A stretch of DNA of 16,626 bases. Source: Bacilli bacterium (GTDB taxonomy: Bacteria; Bacillota_I; Bacilli_A; RF39; UBA660). The position numbers and the translations under genes are program-made. This document shows positions 6,627 through 13,789 of this stretch, piece by piece. The stretch covers positions 1 through 16,626 of the forward strand of contig JAQUDY010000004.1 of assembly GCA_028685445.1 (NCBI GenBank), in the 5' to 3' direction. Below the pieces are notes generated by a model that saw only the letters and a list, made by a program, of their open reading frames with translations, did no database searches and had not been told where the DNA came from. Numbering within the stretch: the first letter of the stretch is position 1; each line of letters starts with the position of its first letter.

Positions 6627-7153
6627 TTAATATAATTTTGTCTTTAAGTTTAATGTTTTGTGATATAAAAGGTGAAGTCAAAAATCCCGGAGTGTATGAA
6701 ATAAATAATAATAATATATATGAAATAATAAATCTAGCAGGAGGTCTTAATAAAGATGCTTATTTAAATAACATAAATTTAAGTAAAAAAGTAACTGATG
6801 AAATGGTGATTTATATACCTAGTATAAAGGATAAACCAACTACTTGCCCTATATGTGTTTGTAAAGTAGAGACATCTTGTCAAAAAGAGATAATAAACAC
6901 TACAAAACCGCCTATATCAACAACAAAAAATATTATAACAACAATACCAACCACTAAAGTAATAATTAAAATAAATCTTAATACAGCATCAAAAGAAGAA
7001 CTTATTTCTATTACTGGAATTGGTCCTACTATTGCTGATAATATCATTAATTACCGAGTTGACAATCATTTTCATAATATAGAGGATATTTTGTTAGTAA
7101 AAGGTATTGGGGAAATTCTTTTTGCTAAGATTAAAAATTTTATTACAGTCTAA
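6623..7153 (+). CDS. ComEA-type protein, copy 2 (tandem paralogue)
   Basis: A second, shorter ComEA of 176 residues. It has a short N-terminal hydrophobic segment (2-12) with only two acidic residues and no clear basic anchor before it, an SLBB domain that starts almost at once (FCDIKGEVKNPGVYEI, 12-27), a Thr/Pro-rich linker with a cysteine cluster (75, 78, 80, 86), and a helix-hairpin-helix domain at about 115-176 (LNTASKEELISITGIG and VKGIG). The shared order, the INLSKK/INLSQK block and the cysteine linker show that it arose by tandem duplication of copy 1. Whether its N-terminus exports it is doubtful from sequence alone. Translation is coupled to copy 1 through ATGA at 6623-6626. Confidence 0.85.
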   Translation: MINIILSLSLMFCDIKGEVKNPGVYEINNNNIYEIINLAGGLNKDAYLNNINLSKKVTDEMVIYIPSIKDKPTTCPICVCKVETSCQKEIINTTKPPISTTKNIITTIPTTKVIIKINLNTASKEELISITGIGPTIADNIINYRVDNHFHNIEDILLVKGIGEILFAKIKNFITV

Positions 7154-9158
7154 TAATATATATTATATATTATTAATTATTAGTTTATTACTAGCTTTTT
7201 TCAAAATATACATTATTAAATATGATAGTAAATATAATATAAATGATAATATTATAGAAGGATATATTACTACAATAATTTCTTCAAATGATAAAATAAC
7301 ATTAGAAATAAAAGGTAAAGAAAAAATAAGAGGATACTACTTTCCAAAAGAAAATCTAGATTTAAAGTTAGGAATGAAAATCCGAGTTTATGGAAGCTTA
7401 TATTTACCAGAACATAATACTATCCCTAATACATTTAATTATAAAAAATATTTAAATAACCACCGTATTTTCTATTTAATAAAAATTAATAAGATTGAGG
7501 TACTTTCTGAGAATAAAAATATAATCTTAACTTTTAGAAATTATCTTAATAAGAAAATTACAAGTTATAAATATACTAGTGATTATTTAAACATTTTTAT
7601 ATTAGGAGATAAAAAAGAAATAAATGAAAACACATATAAAGATTATCAAATTAATGGAGTGGTTCACTTATTTGCAATAAGTGGAATGCATATTAATCTC
7701 TTAGCAGCATCTTTATTATTCTTTTTTAAAAAAATAAAAATAAAAAAGAACTTACAATACTTAATAATAATAATTTTTTTAATTTTATTTTCATTAATTA
7801 TTAATTCTTCAGCAAGTGTTTATCGAAGCTTAATATTTTTTATTTTTTTAACGATTAATAAATTAAATGACTTTAATATTAGTATTAAAAATGTTTTGTT
7901 TTTAACAGCAGCAGTATTAATTTTTTTAAATCCTTTAATAATATTTGACTTAGGATTTCAATACTCAATTATGACTACCTACGGTTTAATTATAAGTACT
8001 AAAAAAAACAAAAAAAACTATATTGTATCTTTGTTATACACAAGCTTTATGGCTTTTGTATTCAGCTTGCCTATAACTATAATGAATTTTTATGAAATTA
8101 ATTTATTGTCTCCTATAAATAATTTAATATTTGTTCCTTTAGTAACTTTGCTTATTTATCCTTTATCATTAATAACAATTATAATACCTTTTTTTGAACC
8201 TTTGTTTTATATTTTAATTAAATTAATGGAAATAATAAATTCGTTATTAATTCATTTAAACATTTTTAATATAATTATCCCTAAAGTAAATATAATATTC
8301 ATTTTAATATATTATATATTAATTATTACTTATATCTATTCTAGAAATAAAAATTACTTATTAATGAGCTTAATATTAATATGTAGCTTTAAAATGAAAC
8401 CACTATTAAACAATGATATCTATGTTTATTATATTGATGTTAAACAAGGAGATTCTATATTAATTCATAACAAAAAAGAAGACATATTAATTGATACAGG
8501 AGGATTATATAACTATAATATTAGTAATACTACAATAGTGTTTTTTAAAAGTTTAGGAATTGCAAAACTTAACTCATTAATTTTAACTCATGGTGATTTT
8601 GATCACATGGGAGAATCTATAAACTTAGTAAATAACTTCAAAGTGAAAAATGTTTTTTTTAACTGCGGGGAATATAATGAACTAGAAAAAGATTTAATTA
8701 AGATATTAAAAAATAAAAATATAAAGTACCATACTTGCATAAAGCAATTAAAAGCCAAAAAATTTGAATTGCAGTTTCTGAACTTGAAAGAATATAACAA
8801 TGAAAATGATAATAGCAGTGTTATTTATTTAAATTATAATAATTATAAATTTTTATTTATGGGAGATGCAAGTAAAGAAGTAGAAAAAGATATATTACAA
8901 AAACATAATATATATGATGTAGATTTTTTGAAAGTAGGACATCATGGTTCTAAGACAAGCACAAGTAAAGAGTTCATTAATAAAATAAACCCTAAATATT
9001 CTATTATTAGTGTTGGTAAGAATAATAGATATGGTCATCCAAATGATAATGTATTAGATAATTTAGAAAGTAGTAAGATTTATAGAACAGATCAAGATGG
9101 AAGCATTATGTTTAAAATTAAAAATAATAAATTAGAAATTGAAGCTTGTGCACCATAG
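7107..9158 (+). CDS. comEC: ComEC/Rec2 DNA-uptake channel
   Basis: A polytopic membrane protein that transports single-stranded DNA across the cytoplasmic membrane. As drawn it has 683 residues: two N-terminal hydrophobic stretches (about 17-36), an OB-like domain (about 48-130), the competence domain of several transmembrane helices (about 185-425) with its signature GVVHLFAISGMHIN at 184-197, and a C-terminal metallo-beta-lactamase domain (about 436-680). The latter keeps HGDFDH (495-500), MGDAS (585-589), GHHGS (611-615) and GHP (643-645). The start is uncertain: the only in-frame candidates are TTG codons at 7107 and 7122, both inside copy 2 of comEA. The 7122 codon has GGGGAA 7 nt upstream and may be the real one. 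Last gene of the competence operon. Confidence 0.93.
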   Translation: MGKFFLLRLKILLQSNNIYYILLIISLLLAFFKIYIIKYDSKYNINDNIIEGYITTIISSNDKITLEIKGKEKIRGYYFPKENLDLKLGMKIRVYGSLYLPEHNTIPNTFNYKKYLNNHRIFYLIKINKIEVLSENKNIILTFRNYLNKKITSYKYTSDYLNIFILGDKKEINENTYKDYQINGVVHLFAISGMHINLLAASLLFFFKKIKIKKNLQYLIIIIFLILFSLIINSSASVYRSLIFFIFLTINKLNDFNISIKNVLFLTAAVLIFLNPLIIFDLGFQYSIMTTYGLIISTKKNKKNYIVSLLYTSFMAFVFSLPITIMNFYEINLLSPINNLIFVPLVTLLIYPLSLITIIIPFFEPLFYILIKLMEIINSLLIHLNIFNIIIPKVNIIFILIYYILIITYIYSRNKNYLLMSLILICSFKMKPLLNNDIYVYYIDVKQGDSILIHNKKEDILIDTGGLYNYNISNTTIVFFKSLGIAKLNSLILTHGDFDHMGESINLVNNFKVKNVFFNCGEYNELEKDLIKILKNKNIKYHTCIKQLKAKKFELQFLNLKEYNNENDNSSVIYLNYNNYKFLFMGDASKEVEKDILQKHNIYDVDFLKVGHHGSKTSTSKEFINKINPKYSIISVGKNNRYGHPNDNVLDNLESSKIYRTDQDGSIMFKIKNNKLEIEACAP

Positions 9159-9170
9159 AAAGGAATAAAT

Positions 9171-10061
9171 ATGAATTATTATAATGACATAAAGAATGAA
9201 TTGATAAATAATGAGATAAATAGAAAAGTAAAGAATTATTCAATTAATAAAAGTGACTTAAATGCTTATTATAATGTTGGAAAAATATTAAGTGAAGCAG
9301 GGAAACATTATGGAGAAAATGTTATTGGCGATTATGCTCAAAAATTAAAAATAGAATTAAATAAAAAATATAATGAAAGAACGCTTAGAAGATATAGACA
9401 GTTTTATAATTTTGTGACTAATTTAAAATGGTCGGCAATGCCGACCAAATTAAGTTGGAGTCACATAACAGAATTAATGGTATTATCTGATGAAGATGAA
9501 ATCAATTATTATATTAGTTTAGTTAATGATAGAAATATAAGTTATAGAAAATTAAGTGAATTAATAAAGGACAATGAGTATAGTCGTATAGATGAAAATA
9601 CAAAAAACAAATTAAAACACAAGAAAAGATTAAATATTAAAGATTTCATTAAGTCTCCGATAGTAATTAGAAATAATAATAACTATGAAACTATATCTGA
9701 AAAAGTTCTACAAAAATTGATTTTGGAAGATATTGAATCATTTATGAAAGAACTTGGTAATTCATTTTGTTTTATAGGTAGTGAATATAAAATTAGAATA
9801 GGTAACAACTATAATTATATAGATTTATTATTATTTAATTATGAATATAATTGTTTTGTTGTAGTTGAACTAAAAACAACAGAATTGAAAAAAGAACATA
9901 TTGGTCAAATAGAAGTATATATGAATTATATAGATGAAAACTTAAGAAAGATTAATCAAGATAAAACTATAGGAATCATAATTTGCAAACAAGATAAGAA
10001 GTATGTAATAAAATATTGCTCTGATGATAGGATTATTGCACGAGAATATGAATTAGTATAA
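9171..10061 (+). CDS. PDDEXK nuclease-domain protein, YhcG/DUF1016 family
   Basis: A 296-residue accessory protein. The N-terminal DUF1016_N region (about 10-135) includes NERTLRRYRQFYNF and the hallmark LSWSHITEL (94-102). The C-terminal half (about 155-290) is a PDDEXK nuclease fold: FIGSEYKIRIG (201-211), IDLLLF with Asp218, VVELKT with Glu233 and Lys235, and a later GQIEVYMNYID helix. Active-site residues look intact. The cellular role of YhcG proteins is poorly defined; they are common in variable, mobile or defence-associated loci. The ATG has AGAAAGGA 6 nt upstream and follows comEC by 12 bases, so it may be read from the competence transcript. Codons 87-92 form a GC-rich perfect palindrome. 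It abuts a truncated gene, which suggests arrival by insertion. Confidence 0.85.
   Translation: MNYYNDIKNELINNEINRKVKNYSINKSDLNAYYNVGKILSEAGKHYGENVIGDYAQKLKIELNKKYNERTLRRYRQFYNFVTNLKWSAMPTKLSWSHITELMVLSDEDEINYYISLVNDRNISYRKLSELIKDNEYSRIDENTKNKLKHKKRLNIKDFIKSPIVIRNNNNYETISEKVLQKLILEDIESFMKELGNSFCFIGSEYKIRIGNNYNYIDLLLFNYEYNCFVVVELKTTELKKEHIGQIEVYMNYIDENLRKINQDKTIGIIICKQDKKYVIKYCSDDRIIAREYELV
9429..9447. repeat. GC-rich perfect palindrome inside the yhcG-like gene
   Basis: TGGTCGGC (9429-9436), spacer AAT, GCCGACCA (9440-9447): an 8-bp perfect inverted repeat with a 3-nt spacer. Thirteen of the 19 bases are G or C, in a gene otherwise overwhelmingly A+T. It reads in frame as Trp-Ser-Ala-Met-Pro-Thr, immediately before the conserved LSWSH motif. 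Confidence 0.8.
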
Positions 10062-10387
10062 AAATAGTAATTGATTTACATGGTGCATCAAAATACAGAG
10101 ATTTTGATGTGGAATTTGGAACATTAAATAATTTATCTGTTTCTTTTTCAACAATCAAAGAACTAGAAGAAGCATTTACAGAAAATAATATAAAGACAAT
10201 TGTACATAATAAGCAGTTTAAAGGAGGTGCGATTACTCAGCAGTTGTATAATATAGATGATGTTGATGTAATTCAGTTAGAAATAAATGGTAAATATAGA
10301 GATTTTAATAATATTCATTTACTTGAGCAATTAATAAAATCATTAGAAAACTTTATTAAACAATATAACGATTACATTAATAGATAA
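10061..10387 (+). pseudogene. C-terminal remnant of an N-formylglutamate amidohydrolase-like gene
   Basis: The frame opening right at the yhcG-like stop reads KIVIDLHGASKYRDFDVEFG and continues with NIKTIVHNKQFKGGAITQQL and DVDVIQLEINGKYRDFNN, then a helical tail to TAA. This follows the later motifs of the N-formylglutamate amidohydrolase/deformylase family: D-L-H-G, the R-D-F-D strand with the G-T turn, an N..F.GG.ITQ segment and Q-L-E-I-N. The N-terminal part with the first metal-binding histidine motif is absent, and no ATG or ribosome binding site starts the fragment. A GTG at 10109 would give only 92 residues and would cut out DLHG. I infer that insertion of the nuclease gene removed the 5' half. 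The family call rests on motif recall, not alignment. Confidence 0.6.
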
Positions 10388-10506
10388 TTACTAATACAAT
10401 GCATCTAGAAAAAAATAATATGTTTTTAGTACAAAGTTTATTAATAGTTAGAATTTTAGGCATAATGATTATTCTAAAAAGTCATATCTACCATATTATA
10501 TATTAT

Positions 10507-10521
10507 ACACTATAATAGTGT
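10507..10521. promoter_or_regulatory. Operator-like dyad centred on a TATAAT box
   Basis: ACACTAT (10507-10513), centre A, ATAGTGT (10515-10521): perfect 7-bp arms. The centre contains TATAAT (10511-10516), so a factor bound here would cover a -10 element. No good -35 lies at 16-18 bp upstream, and the terminator hairpin begins about 10 nt after the expected start site. Confidence 0.4.
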
Positions 10522-10532
10522 TTATATAGATG

Positions 10533-10560
10533 AAGGAAGAAATGCATATCTTCCTTTTTT
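10533..10560 (+). terminator. Intrinsic terminator between the remnant and rpsO
   Basis: AAGGAAGA (10533-10540) pairs perfectly with TCTTCCTT (10549-10556) over an 8-nt loop, followed by T to 10560. It insulates rpsO from transcription of the competence/nuclease operon. Confidence 0.8.
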
Positions 10561-10562
10561 AG

Positions 10563-10591
10563 TTGCTTTATTGCCTTTATTATAATATAAT
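10563..10591 (+). promoter_or_regulatory. rpsO promoter
   Basis: TTGCTT (10563-10568), 17-bp spacer, TATAAT (10586-10591), beginning three bases after the preceding terminator. Transcription would start near 10598, leaving a leader of about 80 nt before rpsO. Confidence 0.7.
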
Positions 10592-10597
10592 TAAGTA

Positions 10598-10679
10598 GAA
10601 GTTTAATCTTGGTTTGTAATTCATCCTTCGAATTCATTCTAGGATATAACTGATAAATATTTAGGAAGGAAGATTTTTG
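10598..10679 (+). promoter_or_regulatory. rpsO mRNA leader, possible S15 autoregulatory element
   Basis: An 82-nt leader that can fold in alternative ways. ATCCT (10623-10627) can pair with AGGAT (10641-10645), or the overlapping TCCTTC (10624-10629) can pair with GAAGGA inside the ribosome binding site (about 10663-10672). S15 is known to repress its own mRNA through leader structures in several bacterial lineages. The mutually exclusive pairing here is compatible with that, but I do not match it to a specific described class. Confidence 0.4.
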
Positions 10680-10949
10680 ATGGCTATATCTAAAAATAGA
10701 AAAGCAGAATTAGTAAAAGAATTTGGAAAGAAAGAACTAGATAGTGGTTCAACAGAAGTTCAAATCGCTATACTAACAGAAGAAATTAATGAATTAACTG
10801 AACATTTGAAAGTACACATTCATGATTATCATAGTAAACGTGGACTTTTAATGAAAGTAGGTAAAAGACGTAGTCTACTAGATTATTTAATGAAAAATAA
10901 CGTAGTAAGCTACCGAGAACTAATTAAAAAATTAAATTTAAGAAAATAG
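10680..10949 (+). CDS. rpsO: 30S ribosomal protein S15
   Basis: S15 binds the three-way junction of 16S rRNA early in platform assembly. It has 89 residues, the standard length. The sequence starts [16 protein letters not shown] and carries [14 protein letters not shown] (24-37), then [23 protein letters not shown], with the rRNA-contacting His, Asp, Ser and Arg residues of the family. ATG 10680 is preferred over TTG 10677, which directly precedes it, because other S15 proteins begin MAxS and the GGAAGGAAG site is correctly spaced. It stands 48 bases ahead of pnp, the common bacterial order. Its stop codon lies inside an attenuator-like hairpin. Confidence 0.97.
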   Translation: MAISKNRKAELVKEFGKKELDSGSTEVQIAILTEEINELTEHLKVHIHDYHSKRGLLMKVGKRRSLLDYLMKNNVVSYRELIKKLNLRK

Positions 10950-10974
10950 GCACTACTCTTTTTAGTGTCTTTTT
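10948..10974 (+). terminator. Terminator/attenuator between rpsO and pnp, overlapping the rpsO stop
   Basis: AGGCACTA (10948-10955) pairs with TAGTGTCT (10963-10970), one G-U, over a 7-nt loop, with T to 10974. Two bases of the rpsO TAG stop belong to the 5' arm. pnp follows with no clear promoter in between, so this should be a partial terminator that lowers pnp expression relative to rpsO. Confidence 0.7.
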
Positions 10975-10997
10975 ATTTACAAGAAAGAAGTGAGATA

Positions 10998-13151
10998 ATG
11001 AATAGAAAAGAATTTAGCTTTGATTTTTTAGGACGAAATTTAACTGTTGAAATAGGAGAAGTAGCTAAACAAGCAGATGGATCTGTCGTAGTAAGATATG
11101 AAGATACAGTTGTACTAACCGCTGCTGTTATGAGTGATAACGTCTCTTCTGGAGATTTTTTTCCGTTGACAGTAATGTATAATGAAAAACTATATTCAGT
11201 TGGTAAGATACCAGGTGGATTTATTAAAAGAGAAGGAAGACCTAGTGATAATGCAACACTAACAGCAAGATTAATAGATAGACCAATAAGACCAATGTTT
11301 GATGAGAGCTTTCGTAATGAAGTACAAGTAATTAATACGGTTTTATCAGTAGATCCTGATAATTCGCCAGAAATGACCGCCCTTTTTGCATCTTCACTAG
11401 CTTTAGGAATATCAAAGATTCCGTTTGATGGTCCTGTTGCTGGAGTAGTGGTAGGAAAAATTGGGAAAAAATATATAATAAACCCAACGAGTGAAGAAAT
11501 AGAAAAAAGCGAAATGAGCATAATAGTTGCAGGAACAAAGAATGACATTTGTATGATTGAAGCAGAAGCTAAAGAATCAAGTGAAGCAGATATCTTAGAA
11601 GCTTTACTATTTGGTCAAAAACACGTAAAACAACTTTGTGAATTTCAAGAAGAAATTATTAGAGTTGTTGGTGTAGAAAAACAAGAAGTTGAACTTTCTG
11701 TAATACCAACTAAATTAGAAAAAGAAGTAGCAAAATATGCAGAAAAAGAAATGCTTGAAGCAGTGCAAATAAAAGATAAACTACAATCTTATGCTGCTAT
11801 TGATAAATTAAAAGAAGAAACTATTTTATATTTTCAAGAGCAATATGAAGATGAACTAGACACATTAAAAATAATAAAAACAGTAGTAGATAATTTAGAA
11901 GCATCTGTAATAAGAGATTTAGTTATTAATAAAAAAATAAGACCTGATGGACGTAAGTTAGATGAGATAAGAGATCTATCAGCATCAATTGATTTTTTGC
12001 CAAGAACTCATGGTTCGGCTTTATTTACAAGGGGACAAACTCAAGCGTTAGCAACAACTACATTAGGCGCTATTGGTGAACATCAAATTTTAGATGGACT
12101 TGGAATAGAAGATTCTAAAAGATTTATGCTTCACTATAATTTCCCACAATTTTCAGTAGGTGAAACCGGAAGATATGGCGCGCCAGGTAGAAGAGAAATC
12201 GGTCATGGAGCATTAGGAGAAAAAGCCTTATTACAAGTAGTTCCATCTGAAGAAGAGTTTCCTTATACAATTAGAATAGTAAGTGAGATTTTAGAAAGTA
12301 ATGGTTCATCTTCTCAAGCAAGTATTTGTGCAGGCTGTTTAAGTTTAATGGCTGCAGGTGTTCCTATAAAAGCACCAGTTGCTGGTATAGCTATGGGGTT
12401 AATTACAAAAGGTAAAAAATATTCAATATTAACTGATATTGCTGGAATTGAGGATCACATGGGAGATATGGATTTTAAAGTCGCTGGAACCAAAAAAGGA
12501 ATAACCGCTCTTCAAATGGATATAAAAATAAAAGGAGTAACTAAAAATATTTTAAAAGAATCTTTAGAAGAAGCAAAAAAAGCTAGAGATAAAATATTAA
12601 AAGTTATGACTAATGTAATAGAAAAACCAAGAGAAGAATTATCTCCATATGCACCCAAAATAAAAATGTTAACAATCGACCCAGAAAAAATAAAAGATGT
12701 AATTGGCCGTGGTGGAGAAATGATTACTAAAATAATCTTAGAAGCTAGCAATGTAAAATCTGTAAATGATAAAGAAGCAGTAAAAGTAGATTTAGAAGAT
12801 GATGGTAGAGTAATTATTTATCACACTGATTATAATGTTATAGATAAAACAATAGAAATGATCGAAAATGTTATAAAAGAAGTAATTCCTGGAGAAATAT
12901 ACGAAGGAACTGTTGTAAAAGTAGAAGATTTTGGATGCTTCGTTAAACTATGGGAAAGCTGTGAAGGACTCGTTCATGTAAGTCAGTTAGCTCATGAAAG
13001 AGTAAATAAACCATCTGATATAGTTAAAGTAGGAGATCAAATAATAGTTAAAGCTCAAGGATATGATAATAGAGGACGATTAAATTTATCTCGTAAAGAA
13101 GCTTTACCAAAACCAGAAATTAAAAAAGAAGAGCCTAAAAAAAGTGAATAA
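10998..13151 (+). CDS. pnp: Polyribonucleotide nucleotidyltransferase (PNPase)
   Basis: A trimeric 3'-5' phosphorolytic exoribonuclease for RNA turnover. It has 717 residues, full length. The layout is a first RNase PH domain (about 10-140, with GGFIKREGRPSDNATLTARL and RPIRPMF), a helical linker, a second RNase PH domain (about 315-545) with the catalytic Asp486 and Asp492 in EDHMGDMDFKVAGT at the same numbers as in E. coli, a KH domain with the GRGG loop at 570-573, an S1 domain from about 632 (GEIYEGTVVKVEDFGCFVKL), and a short Lys/Glu tail. I chose ATG 10998 because it matches the conserved N-terminus and follows GAAAGAAGTGAG; an upstream TTG at 10965 would lie inside the rpsO hairpin. 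Cotranscribed with rpsO subject to the attenuator. Confidence 0.98.
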   Translation: MNRKEFSFDFLGRNLTVEIGEVAKQADGSVVVRYEDTVVLTAAVMSDNVSSGDFFPLTVMYNEKLYSVGKIPGGFIKREGRPSDNATLTARLIDRPIRPMFDESFRNEVQVINTVLSVDPDNSPEMTALFASSLALGISKIPFDGPVAGVVVGKIGKKYIINPTSEEIEKSEMSIIVAGTKNDICMIEAEAKESSEADILEALLFGQKHVKQLCEFQEEIIRVVGVEKQEVELSVIPTKLEKEVAKYAEKEMLEAVQIKDKLQSYAAIDKLKEETILYFQEQYEDELDTLKIIKTVVDNLEASVIRDLVINKKIRPDGRKLDEIRDLSASIDFLPRTHGSALFTRGQTQALATTTLGAIGEHQILDGLGIEDSKRFMLHYNFPQFSVGETGRYGAPGRREIGHGALGEKALLQVVPSEEEFPYTIRIVSEILESNGSSSQASICAGCLSLMAAGVPIKAPVAGIAMGLITKGKKYSILTDIAGIEDHMGDMDFKVAGTKKGITALQMDIKIKGVTKNILKESLEEAKKARDKILKVMTNVIEKPREELSPYAPKIKMLTIDPEKIKDVIGRGGEMITKIILEASNVKSVNDKEAVKVDLEDDGRVIIYHTDYNVIDKTIEMIENVIKEVIPGEIYEGTVVKVEDFGCFVKLWESCEGLVHVSQLAHERVNKPSDIVKVGDQIIVKAQGYDNRGRLNLSRKEALPKPEIKKEEPKKSE

Positions 13152-13161
13152 TCACTTTTTT
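13138..13161 (+). terminator. Intrinsic terminator with the pnp stop codon in its loop
   Basis: AAAAAAGTGA (13138-13147) pairs perfectly with TCACTTTTTT (13152-13161). The 4-nt loop is ATAA, whose last three bases (13149-13151) are the pnp stop codon. The next promoter begins two bases later. Confidence 0.85.
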
Positions 13162-13163
13162 AT

Positions 13164-13192
13164 TTGCCTAATTAGTTAAAAAATATTATAAT
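13164..13192 (+). promoter_or_regulatory. Promoter of the TasA-like gene
   Basis: TTGCCT (13164-13169), 17-bp spacer, TATAAT (13187-13192), directly after the pnp terminator. It resembles the rpsO promoter in this window and fits a housekeeping sigma factor. It leaves a short leader with TAGGAG before the ATG at 13216. Confidence 0.7.
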
Positions 13193-13215
13193 TAAAATAG
13201 AGTAGGAGAATAAAT

Positions 13216-13785
13216 ATGAAATTATTAAATTCTGTTAATAAATTTTTATATGGATTAATATTAATAGTATTATTATTTTTCGTAATAGGAATAGCGTATG
13301 CGTTTTTTTCAGCTGACCTTTTTAATAGTGAAACAGGAACAACAATAACTGCAGGTTCTGGTACCATGAAAATAGAATACTCTGGCGGACCCCAAATTAC
13401 AGTTTCAGATTTAGCACCCTCTACAACTCCTTTTGCCAGTAAAACATTTACAATAAAAGCAAATAATACCACAACTGATATGTTAAAATATAGGCTATTT
13501 ATCAATAAAACTCAAAACACTTTTAGCACTGGAGGGATTACTTACACTTTATCTGGTACAAATACTTCAGGCAAAGGAACATTAGTACCAGATGTTTCAG
13601 CTAGAAAAAGTCTTGCAACAGGCGCTGGGAATGAATTAATTGGAACAGGCTCATACACTGGAGCTGTGACAAACGCGGTTCATACCTACGAATTAAAACT
13701 ATATTTTTATTTAACTGAAAATGATCAAATGATAGATTTAGGAAAATCTTTTACAGCTAAAATCGTGACAGAAAGTTATAATTAA
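13216..13785 (+). CDS. Exported TasA/camelysin-like protein
   Basis: 189 residues. The N-terminus has basic residues and then a hydrophobic segment (about 11-29), ending IAYAFFSADLFN, with a signal-peptidase-like A-x-A near 27-29. The following TITAGSGTMKIEY, ASKTFTIKANN, YRLFINKTQN and KLYFYLTEND blocks form a Ser/Thr/Gly-rich beta domain with no cysteine. The AYAFFS-(D)-x-N/T-AG-T-hydrophobic pattern is what TasA, CalY and related signal-peptidase-W substrates show. Those proteins form fibres or cell-surface material. No SipW-like gene is in the window. ATG chosen with TAGGAG 8 nt upstream. The alkD-like gene follows after 4 bases. The export call is solid; the TasA kinship is a motif-level inference. 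Confidence 0.6.
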   Translation: MKLLNSVNKFLYGLILIVLLFFVIGIAYAFFSADLFNSETGTTITAGSGTMKIEYSGGPQITVSDLAPSTTPFASKTFTIKANNTTTDMLKYRLFINKTQNTFSTGGITYTLSGTNTSGKGTLVPDVSARKSLATGAGNELIGTGSYTGAVTNAVHTYELKLYFYLTENDQMIDLGKSFTAKIVTESYN

Positions 13786-13789
13786 TAAA

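Larger units (their letters stand above)
10388..10679 (+). other. Intergenic region before rpsO
   Basis: There is no gene in these 292 bases. They hold a 7-bp inverted repeat (TTAGAAT 10448-10454, ATTCTAA 10471-10477) with no T run on this strand, a dyad over a TATAAT (10507-10521), a T-tailed terminator hairpin (10533-10560), the rpsO promoter (10563-10591) and the rpsO leader. Each structure of note has its own entry. Confidence 0.7.

Noticed and set aside
10109..10387. Independent small gene of 92 residues starting at GTG 10109
   Set aside because: The protein similarity continues upstream of the GTG to the D-L-H-G block, and no ribosome binding site precedes it, so a truncated larger gene fits better.
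10973..11548. 191-residue minus-strand ORF opposite pnp
   Set aside because: It is a shadow of the pnp reading frame, with low-complexity Ser/Ile/Leu content, no ribosome binding site and no motif.
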